From Strix aluco (lineage: Eukaryota > Chordata > Aves > Strigiformes > Strigidae), in assembly GCF_031877795.1 (NCBI RefSeq), contig NC_133948.1, positions 9,842,948 through 9,906,947 of the forward strand: 64,000 bases of DNA, written 5' to 3'. The notes under the pieces are model-generated. The model was given only the letters and a program-made list of their open reading frames with translations. It made no database searches and was not told where the DNA came from. The translations under genes and the position numbers were made by a program. Shown here piece after piece: positions 1-24,300 of the stretch. The stretch's first letter is position 1, and the number at the start of each line of letters is the position of its first letter.

Positions 1-684
1 CCTGTCAGGTTTAGAAGTGATGATTGCTATCTACTAACATAAACTCAAGTTGATGATAGAGCAGATAAAAACATCAGACTCTGAAACATCTCTGATTTAC
101 TGCTTCTGTCATAAAAGCAGTAGGCTCTAAGAGAGTAGTCAGGGTGAGTAGTGGGAAGAAATAGCAGATACCATAGCTAAATTTGATATGTCTCATGAAC
201 TAGAGCCCATATCGTTGTAGTATCAACCGTATTTCATCTAAATACCGAAGCATAAAAGACATTCTGAAGATAGGCATACATACTCCTTCAGATCAAGGCA
301 GAAAATCCTAATACATATAAATATTCAACCCCAGAATATTTTCTGTCCTTTATATAACAAGTTTTACAATAGCAAGAAAAAATAGTGAATATTTGCAGAA
401 GAATTTTCTTAGAAATCATTGTAGAGACTTTAACTTCCATTAACAAGAACAAAGGAAATATAATAAAATCAAAAACTTATAAACATTTATCAATTTTTAT
501 TTTACTATTAAGCTCTTTAAGTGTTTTTGCCATCTTATGTCACCCAATGATTAGCATTTACTCTTTCCCTCCACTTATGCATCATTCAGTGGAGTGTCTG
601 GATTTTTTTTTCTTATATTTTTCCTTACTACCAGTTTGTCAGTGCAGCAGACTAATTGTGTTCTTGCTTTGACTTGGAAAATAA

Positions 685-735
685 CTTTCTGCACTGATGA
701 CCTTATGCACTGATAACTTTCTGCACTGATGAGTG
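685..735. repeat. Local imperfect tandem duplication
   Basis: The phrase ctgcactgatga followed by a short spacer recurs, giving two copies of a unit of about 33 bases (aactttctgcactgatga twice). It lies directly beside the left edge of the CR1 remnant. It looks like simple slippage or local duplication. Confidence 0.6.
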
Positions 736-1470
736 TAAAGTGATGCACACAGCAAAAAACCAATAATTTGGATCATCAGCAGTCATGAGTGAGATACTGA
801 TGTTACACCAGTTACAGCAATTAAATCATCAGAACAGTGCATAGTAGCTGTCAAAAGGGAAAAGTGAGTGTTAAGAATTATTAAACAGAGGGACAGAGAA
901 CAGTCACCGTTATTACACTGTTGCACAGACAAGGGTGTGTGTTGCACCCACACCTTGAATATTGTGTGCAGTTTCTGTTCTCCCCTGACTGAAAATGATT
1001 TAGAAAAGAGCAACAACAGTAATCAAGATACAGAACAGTTCCTGTAAAAGGAAAAATTAGGCTGTGATTCTTCAGACTGGCAGAGATGACTGTAGGGAAT
1101 ATAAAAACGGTTTGCAAAAGGATGAGTACACAGAAGGGTAGGGGCTACAGAACATCAAATAAGCTAGCAATTGGCAAGTTGGAAAAAGTACTAAAAAGCT
1201 GTAGTTTTTCATATAATATTGAGCTAGGTTGCAGATCTACTCAATACAGAATATTGCATAGGCGAGAATTTTACAAGGATTCAGAGGAAGTTCTCCAAGT
1301 TCACAGGTAACTACTGACAGTTACCAAATACACAGAAATCACACCTGGTTCAGGATGTCCTTGAGTACAAGGACTGGGAGAGTACTTGTGTTTGTATCTG
1401 GAAGGAAGCATCATATGCAATTGCTTTGTTTCTATACTCTTCCCTAGCACCTGCTTTTGACATTATAGAA
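735..1470 (+). mobile_element. Ancient CR1/L3-class LINE, 3' part
   Basis: The order of recognisable phrases follows the end of the reverse-transcriptase ORF and the 3' tail of old amniote CR1 (L3-like) elements. First come a degenerate 'gtgatgcac' start and a segment reading aagaattattaaacagagg. Next is cacaccttgaatattgtgtg, which encodes the HLEYCVQF-like block. Then comes gattcttcagactggcagag, and finally a tail phrase tactcttccctagcacctgc. Many small indels and substitutions show an old copy with no function expected. The right edge is approximate. This is recognition from memory of the family consensus, not an alignment. Confidence 0.65.
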
Positions 1471-4142
1471 AGCTGTAATACTTTTTAATTTTCATTTTTT
1501 TCTTAAGAGAAACAGTAAAAGAAGTAAGAATTAATTCTTATCCACTATGCAACCTTGATGTTGGTAAGTGCCAGTTTATTAAGTCACTACAATACTTCTG
1601 AGGAAAAGGATTCACTTTAATTCCAATCAAATGAGGTCTTTATTGTGCAATTTCAATCATGTCTAAATTTATGACCCCAGAAAGAAAATGGCTATGAATC
1701 ACTGTGCAGGAATGGCACAATTTAGTCAGCTTGTTAGCTACTTCAGTACTTTGGTATTTAAGGATTTTCATTATTTTATTTTCTTTAAAAAATGAAAACA
1801 TTTTAAAGGATTTATTTCATACTTTTATTGTTCTCTAAAACAGATTAGCAGCAGCAGAAATAAAGAGCTGATTACGAAGCTACCATTACAGCAAGCAAAC
1901 ACAGTGGAAGAAAAAGAGTTACTGCAGCTCAAATATAATCCTTAGGGAATGTTTCTATTTGTATTCAGACACGGCTAGGTGGAATGTCACCATACATCTA
2001 AGAGGGTAAGCCGATTTCTTAGTGCTCTAACTATTTATTTTAAAATGACTCGTTAGAGCCACATTTTCTGTTTGGGCAAATAAATCAAAAGCATAATAAT
2101 CTCTTCATGAAAAGATGTCAAGAGTTCTTGGCATGGAGTCTCTGTTCAACAATTAACTGTAAGAAGTGACCATTTTAACCAACCTACACAACAAAGTTTC
2201 AATGAGCCATTCAAACCACCAATTTACTGCTGCTGAACTGAGCTACTTTTATGTCTACACACTGGGGATTCCAGTTTTGGATCTTCCCATACAATGATTC
2301 TCCAAGTAGTATTAATGTACTAATCTACAAACTCTATAGCATAGAATAAACTATGTAAGAAGTGTCTGATACTATTTTACATGCTGTAAAATGTTGACAT
2401 GCAAAAGTTTTATCTATTGGCAAAGACTTCATGTTTCCACATGGATTTAATAACTTTCTTTTTACATAGCATTCAGCATTCCTGACAGATTTTGGGCCAC
2501 TTTGAATGGCCTTGGGATCACTTCAACAGTTGGTCAATTCTAAAATTTGCAAAAGCATTCTTGGCACCTCCAGTAGATCTTGGGAAAACTAGAACCTTAA
2601 AAAACACCAAAACCCAAAAAGCAATAAAGGATGGACAAGGGAAGCTTATTCTCCATGTAATAGATCCACAGCTTCAAGCTTACACATCTGTTTGGGGGGT
2701 CACAGAACCTGCTAGTAGAGCAATTATCAACACATCCCAGCATAAAAACCAGCTCCACTTCTCATCCTCCCAGCACAATGTAATATGCTGAAACTAAAGG
2801 GTGCATGTGCCTGAAAATTTGTCCCTTTTTCAAGACATGACAGTCACCTACTAAAACAAACACACAAACACTCCCTGCCCACCCCCCCAACTTCCTTCTT
2901 CATTGCAAGGCAAGATCTGTATTTATCACAACAGCAGGAAAAGGTGGTAGCAATAAAACCCAAACGTGCCCTGCCTGAAAGGGGAATGGAATAATTCCAG
3001 GAGAGGGACAGGGGATACAAGAGCAGTAAGAGAACTGACGAGGTGAGATACAGGGTTCACAGAGCTTCTGAGAGGGTGGAGGAAAAAAACCAGGAAAACC
3101 AAAACCCCAAACAAGCAGATAACGGTAATAGCTTGCTAAGGTGCCCATCAAAACCATTCCATGTATTGAAAACAGCACTACATGTAACTAAAGACAGAGA
3201 TAGTAATTAAACAGAGATGTTACATGCCCATGCTTTTTGATGCCTTCCTCACAACATTTCTTTTCCCCTGTCTAAAGGTTTTGTACAGGAAGAAAATGGG
3301 GAATTTAGTTGTTTGTTTAGGATTTCCTGATAGATGGCCACTGAACCGTGAGTCAGAGATCCAGGAGGTGCAAGACCTTTTATGCAATTACTGAGCAAGC
3401 AGACCGTGCAAGTAAAATTCAATTTTACCCAGCACACATTATTCATTCTGTATACATGAAGGTGGTCTCCCACACTGAAGCACATTGTATTTACTGCTAC
3501 ACACACCCCTGTTTTTCTCTGATATTTACATCTAGAAGCATGTAAGGCCTAGATATATGATAGGGCTGAACTAAAGTTACAGTCATTTAGTGCTGTGGAA
3601 ATGGCAGTGATTATTTTGTGACAGATAAGTTTAAGACAAATCTAGGAAATTCACTTAACTCACTCAGCAGTTTGCAACTAAAAGATAAAGAGACAATATT
3701 TAGAAGTGCACTTAAGTGTCACATAGACTCCTAGTTTTACATTGTAATCATGGCTTAGCACTGGTATCAGTGTTCAAAAAACAACATAAAACTTTTCCAG
3801 AGAATTAAAGCACAGTAATCTGCTTCAGAAATAAATAAAATTACTTTATGCTGTGTACAGGAAAAACCCAAAGTACACTAGCAAGGGGGAATGTCATTTA
3901 TTGCCGATACTACCTAGTAAACATGCAAAATCAAAAGGTGGCATTATGTTTTATCTTAGGAAGCACAGTTTTTTGGTGATCACAGGGATTTTACTCAGAG
4001 AAGATGACAACATTTAAAAAATAAAAAAAAATCACTTTTGTTTGAATAAAAATATATAGTTTAATTAGCTTTCTGTGGCTACATTTAAATCACATTTAAT
4101 ATTAAATTAACCTGTATTAAAAATCTGTACAAAGCATGATGT

Positions 4143-4192
4143 AATAACCTTTACATACTCATAACCATAACCTTTACATACTCATTATAATA
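4143..4192. repeat. Two-copy tandem repeat, about 24-bp unit
   Basis: The unit ataacctttacatactcat occurs twice in a row (separated by aacc), directly followed by AT-rich sequence. It is a simple local duplication with no visible role. Confidence 0.75.
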
Positions 4193-6228
4193 CATGAAAA
4201 CATTGAAGTCACACAGAATTCAAGCAAACATTGCAAGAAAAAAAGAATTCCAAACATACGCATACCCTCCCAATGCACAGCAGGTTAAGTCTAACAAGCC
4301 ATACCATTTCATATGACCAAAGTGAAATGAAATCTCTGTTATGGAACAGAATTCAGCTAGTCTGTCGATATTTTTAACACTACAGTCTGCGCACAATTAT
4401 CATAGTATTTTACACTCTTTCCGGGAAAATTATTCCCAAAGCCAAGCTACGAGTGACAATACAGTACCACAATGCATGACTAAAAATGCTTTATTAACAC
4501 CAGAACTCCCCAGATTTTTCATTCAGTATTTGGCAGTTATTCAGTTCTTGGATTTTAAAAGTCCTAAAATCTTAAAACTTGTCTCACAAAAGTTATTTCA
4601 ATTAAAGCACAAGACCTCAACCTGACAGTACTAAACAACAGTTTCAGCATTCTAAAAATTCAAGGAGAGTTTCAAAAAGTTTCTTACAAAAAAACCCCAA
4701 AACATTCAAGACAATTTTAAAAGAACATAGTAATAATATAAATATGGAACTTCTTTAAAACTTATTTTCTTGTTATTAGCCAACTAAACATATTAACATC
4801 ACAGGAGCACATCTACTAATAAAAGCAGGTTTGACAAATAGAAGTTGAATTTGCAAATACTCCTAGTTGACACCTTTTGCCATTAAGAGGATGGGTTGTT
4901 TACAAAGAAGCAGTGTTCAATATCTGTATGCTAAGGTTAAAATCCTTTTGACCTCCCAAGAGGCATAAAAACAGTCCAGGCCTGTACTGGTACATTTAAG
5001 ATAAAGCAAGGCGATACATGACAATTGCAGCACCATGAAGTTTGGAACATCCAAAATAATTTCAGAGCATCGGATCCTCAGCTTCCAGCACAAGGAGCCA
5101 AAAAGCACCGCTGTGTAACAAGGGCAGAATACAAACTGAAACAGTAGTCAGAGTGTACAGAAACAGATGTAGAAAGCTTGGAAGCCATGCATGACTATGC
5201 TGTCTAACAAGCAACAACTGCAGCTATTGATCCACTGTTTCAAACTTCTGAGTGAACAGAAGAAAGAAATTGTAGCTTTGATAGCCACTGAAAAAAGATA
5301 ACCCATACTGTCATTTGGCTAGGACTACCAATGTTCACAGACTTTTATCAAAGCCTTCATCTTACTCCTTTGCTTTTGTACATGTACCATAATCTTGTGA
5401 GATTACATCACATGTTAATACTAAAGACCAAATCTTTACCTAGACATGAAAAAGCCATGAGGTACTTTATATACTTTCAAACAGTCTTACAGGTTGTTTG
5501 AACAGACTTAACAAAACAATTTAGAGTTTGGCTGCTTCTCTAGGAGAAAACAAGCTATCCCCACCCATCACTGCAGAATAAACACATACACAAACCAATA
5601 AAAATAGTTTGGCATTGAAAAGCAGTGAATATTTGAAGACAATTGCAACAATATGACAGTCTCATCAGATCTACAGTAAAATCTATCTTGCCCTAAGGAG
5701 CTTTAAAACAGACCTTGAACTAGTGTGAAGCTAACAGCCACAACTACAAATAGTCTTATATCCCCATCTTTAATCCAGATAAACTACACACTAACATAGG
5801 CTATAACCTTAACACTGTGAACCAAAAATGCGAATTCTATACTAACATCAAAGCTAAGAATGGCACTGCTATGGCCAAAATTCCATCTTGAGCTCAAACA
5901 AGCCATCATAATTAAAAGAAAGTCAGTATCAACTACAATTAGCTAATATCTGCATTTCTCTCACAACAAACAGCTGCTTCTTTTCCAGCTGAACTTAAAA
6001 AGCCACAAAAAGTTAAGAACAATGGAAGAGAAGCTTATGGATGATGAAACTTGAATAAATCTCTTAAGGAGAAAAACAAAAATTTTGCTTATACGTTGTC
6101 TGCCTCCTCCCAAAAAGTCTTTATAAGAAACTCTTATCTTCAATATATATTTTCACTAGAAGTTGCCACATTTTCTTAGAACATTCTACAGATACTAACA
6201 GGTTACTAACTTGATTTGTAATTAATTT

Positions 6229-6234
6229 TTTAAT
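6229..6234 (-). terminator. CDC45: Candidate CDC45 poly(A) signal (ATTAAA)
   Basis: Reading the minus strand, ATTAAA occurs about 26 bases after the CDC45 stop codon. It is a variant signal in an AT-rich context, and other signals further left could be used instead. A very short 3' UTR would result. Confidence 0.3.
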
Positions 6235-6259
6235 TAAACCTCCTTACACCGTCTTACCA

Positions 6260-17727
<11,468 letters not shown>

Positions 17728-18376
17728 GGCGGCAGTGGTAGAGCGGCGGAGAAACAGCGGGGAAACGGCGGCAGCCACGGGCCGCCCCCACTCAAACTGG
17801 GCGCCAAATCAGAGCCGCTTTCCATTGGTCTGCTCGTCACGGCGCGCTGGCTAATAGAAAAGCGGTCGCCCCTCCTTCGCAGAGCGGATTGGGCGAACTG
17901 CCCAACCCATTCCGGGTCTTGGCCAATGGGACTGGGAAAAGGGAGGGGCGACACGTGCGGCTGGCCAATCACGAGAGCATCTCGAACGGAAGCACCGTGC
18001 TGGCTTTTGTTGCCAAGTCTGCCATCTTTGCCGCGGGCAAATTGTTTGCTTTGCCATTTAAGTGAGTCCGACGAGACGGCGGGACGTGCCACATCAGCCC
18101 TCTGTGACTGAAGAAGTGCCAAGCGGCCAGAAGAGCCTTCCACAATGGCGGCACCGGCAGATGCGACATCCCGCCTTCCGCCCTCACACGAAATGGCCGC
18201 CCGGGAGGCGGGCGCCGCGCGGCACGCTGGGAGGGGCAGCGCGGCGGGGGCGGGCAGGGGGGGTGGGGCCCGCGGTGGCGGCCAGAGCCCCGTCAGGCGA
18301 GACAGCGGCGCAGCCCGGCCCGCCGATTCCTGTGGGGAGTTCGAGCGCTGCCGCTCTGCGCTTCAGCACCGCCGCC
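17728..18376. promoter_or_regulatory. Divergent CpG-island promoter of CDC45 and UFD1
   Basis: Only 649 bp separate the two start codons. The stretch is GC- and CpG-rich, and CpG density continues into both first introns (about 17330-18640). Visible motifs are ATTGG at 17824-17828 and 17888-17892, CCAAT at 17923-17927 and 17965-17969, the E2F-type GGCGCCAAA at 17800-17808 next to CDC45, and the E-box CACGTG at 17952-17957. No TATA box is seen. NF-Y plus E2F sites suit the S-phase expression known for CDC45. Transcription start sites cannot be read from sequence alone. Confidence 0.8.
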
Positions 18377-21300
18377 ATGGTGAGGCCCGGGGGGCGGCCG
18401 GGGGAAGTGCCGAGTCACGGCGGGCGGGCGGGCGGCTGGGCCCCGTGTTCCTTCGTCGGCTACGGCGGTTCCCGCGCCGGTGCCCGCTGGCGAAGACCAT
18501 TTTCTGGTCTGGAGTGGAGTGTCAGGCTGAGGGCGGGCGGCCGTCAGCGGCCGGCGGGTGTCGGCGTCTCCTCCGGGAGTCGCCGCCCGTGCTGGGGGCT
18601 CGGTTGGTCAGGCGAGCCTTACTTCAAGCGTAATCTGGAAGTGCGCTGCTTCCATTTTCTGCCTCCCCACGCAGCGCCTGACGCACAAATCTTTTCCGCA
18701 AGTCAGCGCGTAAGATGTATGAAAAAAGAGGGGCGCCTTAGTTGACAGGGAAATCAACCGTACGGCTCGTGAGCGTAGTTGTAGCTAAAGTTCAGGAGAC
18801 TTCAGTGAGTGCTGTAACACTTCAATATGTTGTAGATAGCTATTAATGCACTCTTCTCTTTGTGTTTTTTCTCCCCCCTAGTTCTCCTTTAATATGTTTG
18901 ATCACCCCATCCCTCGGGTTTTCCAGAACCGCTTCTCAACCCAATACCGCTGCTTCTCGGTATCCATGCTTGCTGGACCTAATGACAGGTCAGATGTGGA
19001 GAAAGGCGGGAAGAGTATGTGCATGTTTTATTTTGACTAATAACCTGTTGGAAGAGTGTTTGTGAATAATACAAAGTAATACAGCTTTTGGCCAAGACTG
19101 CAGAAACGTTGTTGAACAACATGGAGACATGCTGTCTGCTTTGTGGCTGGAGCTAGGAGAGCACCCTGGGTGGGGCTTTAAGAAGGAAGGAGGAGGGTTT
19201 TACCGCATTAGAATGTAATTAAAAAACTTACCTGGTGAGTCCTGGTTTGTGAGCATTAGAGGAAGACATTCTTCTTTCTTAAAGTCTCTTGTTAAAATCT
19301 TACGCCCATTATGAGCCTTGCAGTTTTATGATTAAGGACTTTTTTCCCCCTCCTTGATGTACCTTACTTAGCTTGAACAAAGAGAATACATCGGCCAACT
19401 TAATTTTCAGGCTGTCAGACTAATGCAATGTTGTTTTGAGTTGACATCGATTTATGAGTACCTATAAGCCCAAACAAATAAAATGACCTTTAGGAAACAT
19501 TTTCTTTAGCACTAGGTGTTGTAAAACTTTGTATTCTCTTTTTTTTCTAATTACGTTTTGAAATTTTTGTGCTAGCAGTTGTACCTGCCATGACTGATTT
19601 TACTGAAATCTCTGGCTCAAAAATGAATTTACAGGAGATTTTAGAATCTCCTTTTTTTAGAGGAGATTTTAGAGAAAGGAATGATAAAATTGTATGTTAT
19701 GTTCTCTTTGTAAGTCATACTTTCCCTAATCTTACATTCTTATTAATTTTTGCAGTAATTATGCCACCTTCGGCTTTGGATCAACTCAGTAAGTGAATAT
19801 TTTATTCTGGGATAACAACATTAGAAATATGAGCAAATACGGTATTTCAGTTATCTATTAAAATCTTACTTAAATAGAGAATGTGAGACTAATTAGTTCA
19901 AAAAATGTACTCTGGAGGTATTTTGTCTGTCAGAATTAATGGGACTTGTCTGTCTTTAAGTACAGACATCTGAAGTGTTGAGCTACACGAGGCATGAATC
20001 AGTATTTATTAACTATTAATAGCATACTCAGTATAATGGTAACAATCTAATAAATTCTTAATCTCAACCTGCTTGTTCTGAATGTGTTGTTTAGAGCAAA
20101 ATTTAATTTAAAGACAAAAGAAGTGATAATTAACTTTGAAATGGGGAAAAAGATAGCTGAATCAATAGTATAAATGGTGTTTATTGGCTCTTTTAAGGGC
20201 GTCTGTGTCCTGTTCCATACACCCCCCCCCGACCCCCCAAGTTTTGTCCTTAATAGGTTTGGGGTTTTTTGAGAAATGAGTTAAGTCAGGATTTAATTTT
20301 AAAATAGGCAGGGCATGCTGAAATTCATTAGGTAGGAGCTGACTGATAACAGCACAAGGACGTAATAGATTCCTCTGCTAATACCCAGTGCTTGCTCATC
20401 TCTGAGCGTGGGGAAGTGTTGAGAAAGGCATTTAAAGCTCTACGTGCAGTGGCAGTACTGTATTCATGTATCTGCATTCTCTCCTGGATTTGTAGTTTTG
20501 AGAAGTTGGAATATTGGTGTGAGGAGAATCTTCTCCTATAGTCTGGCCCATTTTCTTGCTAATGTTCAATCTCTGGAAGCTTCAGAAATGTGCTAGTGGC
20601 TTTTAAAAAGTACAATTTTTTTCTCCTTTGTCACTAGGCCGACTTAATATTACATACCCGATGCTGTTTAAGCTGACCAATAAAAATTCAGACCGAATGA
20701 CACACTGTGGAGTCCTTGAATTTGTGGCCGATGAGGGCATATGTTACCTTCCACATTGGGTGAGTTGTCTCATGCTGAACTCTCAAAACCTGAAGAGTAG
20801 GATTATTGAGTTGTCAGTTTAATCTTAAAGAGGTGGAATGTTTCCTGAAAGTGCATGCCTTTGCTATTCATGTTCCTACAGCAGCTTTCAGTCACAGCTC
20901 AGGTTTCCCTCCATGAGAGTTTAACTAAGTAAGCAAAGCAGACTGCTTTTTAAGATGCACCTGACTGTTCTTCCTGAAATTAAAACATGGTAAGCTGGTG
21001 CATTTCAGGGAAGATGGTGGCCCTAGCAAAAATAAGTATACGCAAGGAAAGAAATAGAAACATCAGTCTTGTTGATAGTGATTTGTATCTTTGTATTCAT
21101 TCTTGCAGATGATGCAGAACTTGCTGCTGGAAGAGGGAGGCCTGGTACAAGTGGAGAGTGTTAATCTTCAAGTTGCTACTTACTCAAAATTTCAGCCACA
21201 GAGTCCAGATTTTCTTGACATCACCAATCCCAAAGCTGTGTATCCTTCCTATCAATTACGGAGCAGGGAACAAAAGTTTTCTCCCAAATTGGCAAAATGA

Positions 21301-24300
21301 AGCAGAGCTAGTTTTTCAGGTGTGGCTCATACTCTTCTAGTAGTAGGTAACTACAACTGCTCCTTCTGAAAACAGAAGGAATGAGACCTTATGTACAGAG
21401 ATGTTGCAAACTGCTGGCACAAAGCGTAGCCGGGAGTGAAGAAGTGTGAATCTTGGCTTAAAGTCCAAAGAGTTTGAGTGTCCTTTAGAAGAACTAGTAC
21501 ACCCTAATGTTTACTAAAAGGCTGTTTACAGTACTGATGGCTTTTAAACAACCTTGGAGAGACCAAGGATCAGAGTTTTATAGCATAGTAACTTTAAAGC
21601 TTTGATGTTGCATTGAAAACAAATGTTTCATCTTAACATACTCCAAAGATTAGAAAATGCATTGAGAAACTTCGCTTGTCTAACTACTGGGGATGTTATT
21701 GCCATCAACTACAATGAAAAGGTGTAGTATACAACACCAGTCCATGCAGGGTTTTTTTTGGATACCATTAATTTGAGGAAGTAAATTCTGCCCCATGTAA
21801 AAAAGTACACTATTTCAGTAGATTGTGACCACATAAGTACTTTGACTACATCTTGTGAATAGATTTTTATAGATGAGTGGTTTTGGCAACATGTGCACAT
21901 TTAATTACTTGGGGTTGTAAACTGAGATCAGTTGTTGGAGTTTGGTGCTAAAATAGTCAACACAAAGCTATGCAGTATTGTTGACAAGTAATTCCAGATG
22001 GTATATTTTGCAATTGATTTTCTGTTGGAGAGAAGGGATCAGTTATGTCTTCTCCTGAGCTGCTGTTTAGACTGGTTTTTGACTCATCAGAAAATAAATT
22101 TTTGTGCTGCCGATGTTCATGCAAGTTCTTTTAAAATTTTATGCTAAATTCATAATTTGCTTCCAAAAATGCAGATTAAGTTATGGTAAGAGTGCATCAA
22201 GGTACAGTAAAAGGTAGGTTCTCTGGCTCCAGTCTTCTATCTAGGTTAAAAATCTTTGCTCTCATGTTCTGTAGAGACCCTGCAATATCCAGTCCTCAAT
22301 GTGAGGAGCACTTATTTCAATTTTCTTGAAGCTATCTGAAGTGAAAGGTTTCGCTATGCTCTTCTTACATAGAATTTGAGCTCTTTCGTGTGCAATGTTA
22401 AAATATTCATTACTGTTTCAGATCTATGAGCTTCGGGTAATGGAGACCAAACCGGATAAGGCTGTGTCCATCATAGAATGTGATATGAATGTAAGTTAAA
22501 GCTGACATGGAAAGTCAGCTTTTACTGTGTGCTCCCAAAGGAGAGGGCATCTTGTTCAGTGATAGCACTCTACACCAAGCACCTCTGATGCTGCAGGAAA
22601 GATAAACTCTGATGGGATAGGGAAGATGACTGATTTGAGCGTAACCCACGTACCTTTGTAACCACATCTGTGGTCTTGAGCTGTACTTCATGTACCATCT
22701 GGTGACTGCAGTGCCTAGAAATTAATGTTTAGATTCAACGTGTTTTATAATCTGAGTTTTATTTAACTGCCTTGTCTTGATCAAACTCCAGTGATATTGT
22801 GGGGTGCTGGTTTACTGTTCTGTTTCAATCACATGCTAAGACTCATTCCTGGGAGGCTTAGTCTTTTTAGTTCTGAGTTAAAATGTTTAACAAGCAAACC
22901 TCAGTTATTTCTTGATCAAAATGGAGTGATAGTTTTGGAGTTTTGAGGAATAGTAATATAAAGCTTATGATTAAAAGAAAAATATCAATCATGCTTACTT
23001 TCATGCTTCTTATGTAAATAGGTGGATTTTGATGCTCCTTTGGGGTACAAAGAACCAGAAAGAAGTGCTCAACATGAAGAGGCCACAGTAAGTTAAGCTT
23101 CTGTTCTTCAAAAATGCATTCACTAGAAATTGGCCTTCCTTGTGACGGAGCCATGAAGTCCAACATAATTTTTTCTTTTCCTGAAACAGTTTCTTAAGAC
23201 TAAACTTTACTTACCGGATGCTTTTGCTTGTGTTACTTAGGAGATAGTTGTTTACCAACTGTTGATATCGGAAATGGATTATTCTAAAGTGTTGTTTCCT
23301 CAGAAATATGTGGAACTGTTTTCATGTGTTCCATGTATCACAACGTTAACACAATGAAGTAACTGGGTTTTTTTATCCTCACAGGATGTTGAAGCAGACC
23401 ATAGTGGATATGTGAGTGACATAGGATTTCGTGTAAGTCCCATATTTCTGCTGGTTTCTGAATGTTAGTTGATCCAAACAACTGCAGAACGCTAGTACCT
23501 GTTCTTAGAGGTGCTCCTCATTTAACTGGCAAGTATCTGCGATTGTTGTGTGGTGCTTGCAGGCAGTAGCAGTTGACTTGCTGTCCTTTAAGGAGCAGTC
23601 TATAAACAGGAGACTGAAACATACCTACAACCAGTGTTCATCAGCTTATAATAAGTACTAAAAAGAAACATGCTGAATCAAAGAATTAAATAAAAACGAT
23701 AGTAAGATTTTGCAGAATATAGTATCCCTGTGCAGCGTTCTTTCAAATACAAAATATGGTTAAAATAAAACTCATTATATATACATAGGCATTCTCTGGC
23801 TCTGGGAACAGATTGGACGGCAAGAAGAAAGGTGTTGAGCCCAGTCCATCACCAATTAAACCAGGAGACATTCGAAGGTATGTCTGTTTCATTCAGTTGT
23901 CAGCAAGTGAAGGATCAGTGTTTGAGTGGAGTTTATTATTTTTTTTTCTGCTCCTGCAATATAAACAAGCCGATTTCCTCAAAAGTTTGCATTTAGAAGA
24001 TTATTTTCTAGACTGACTGTGACATCCCTGACTACTTAAGGTGCAGATCCTAAGTTAATGTTGCAAAACTCTCTCAATCAACTCTGGTGCTATAAAAGAC
24101 GAGCAGGGAGAGGCAGCAGGTCTAGTCTGGCCTGGTGGGCTGGATTGGGTGATGCGCAGTACCCTGCCAATTTTCTAAAGTGAAATTTGATGTCGAGTGT
24201 AATATTTTTTTGCGTTGGGTGGATAACCAAAGCCAAGCCATGTGTGGGTTTTGTTTTGTTTTTTCTTAGAAGGAAACTTCTAAACTCAGGCTTGGTGGAA

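Larger units (their letters stand above)
1..6228. other. AT-rich intergenic flank downstream of CDC45
   Basis: No convincing exon is visible on either strand. Open frames here are short, start at random and lack splice borders or family resemblance. The stretch holds an ancient CR1 fragment (735-1470), two small local tandem duplications (about 690-733 and 4143-4192) and AT-rich sequence. The part next to the CDC45 stop may include CDC45 3' UTR, but I cannot place its end beyond one ATTAAA signal. In human the next gene on this side is CLDN5, convergent with CDC45. I do not see its coding sequence, so it would lie to the left of base 1. Confidence 0.6.

Noticed and set aside
1-734. Possible 3' part of the neighbouring CLDN5
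   Set aside because: Gene order in human makes it plausible, but no claudin coding sequence is visible, so it is not claimed.
2492-2791. 99-codon plus-strand open frame in the CDC45 flank
   Set aside because: No splice context, no family resemblance and unremarkable AT-rich codon use; chance open frame.
18062-18745. Long plus-strand frames across the UFD1 start
   Set aside because: They overlap the CpG island and UFD1 exon 1 in other frames. Composition is A/G/R/P as expected from GC-rich DNA without stops.
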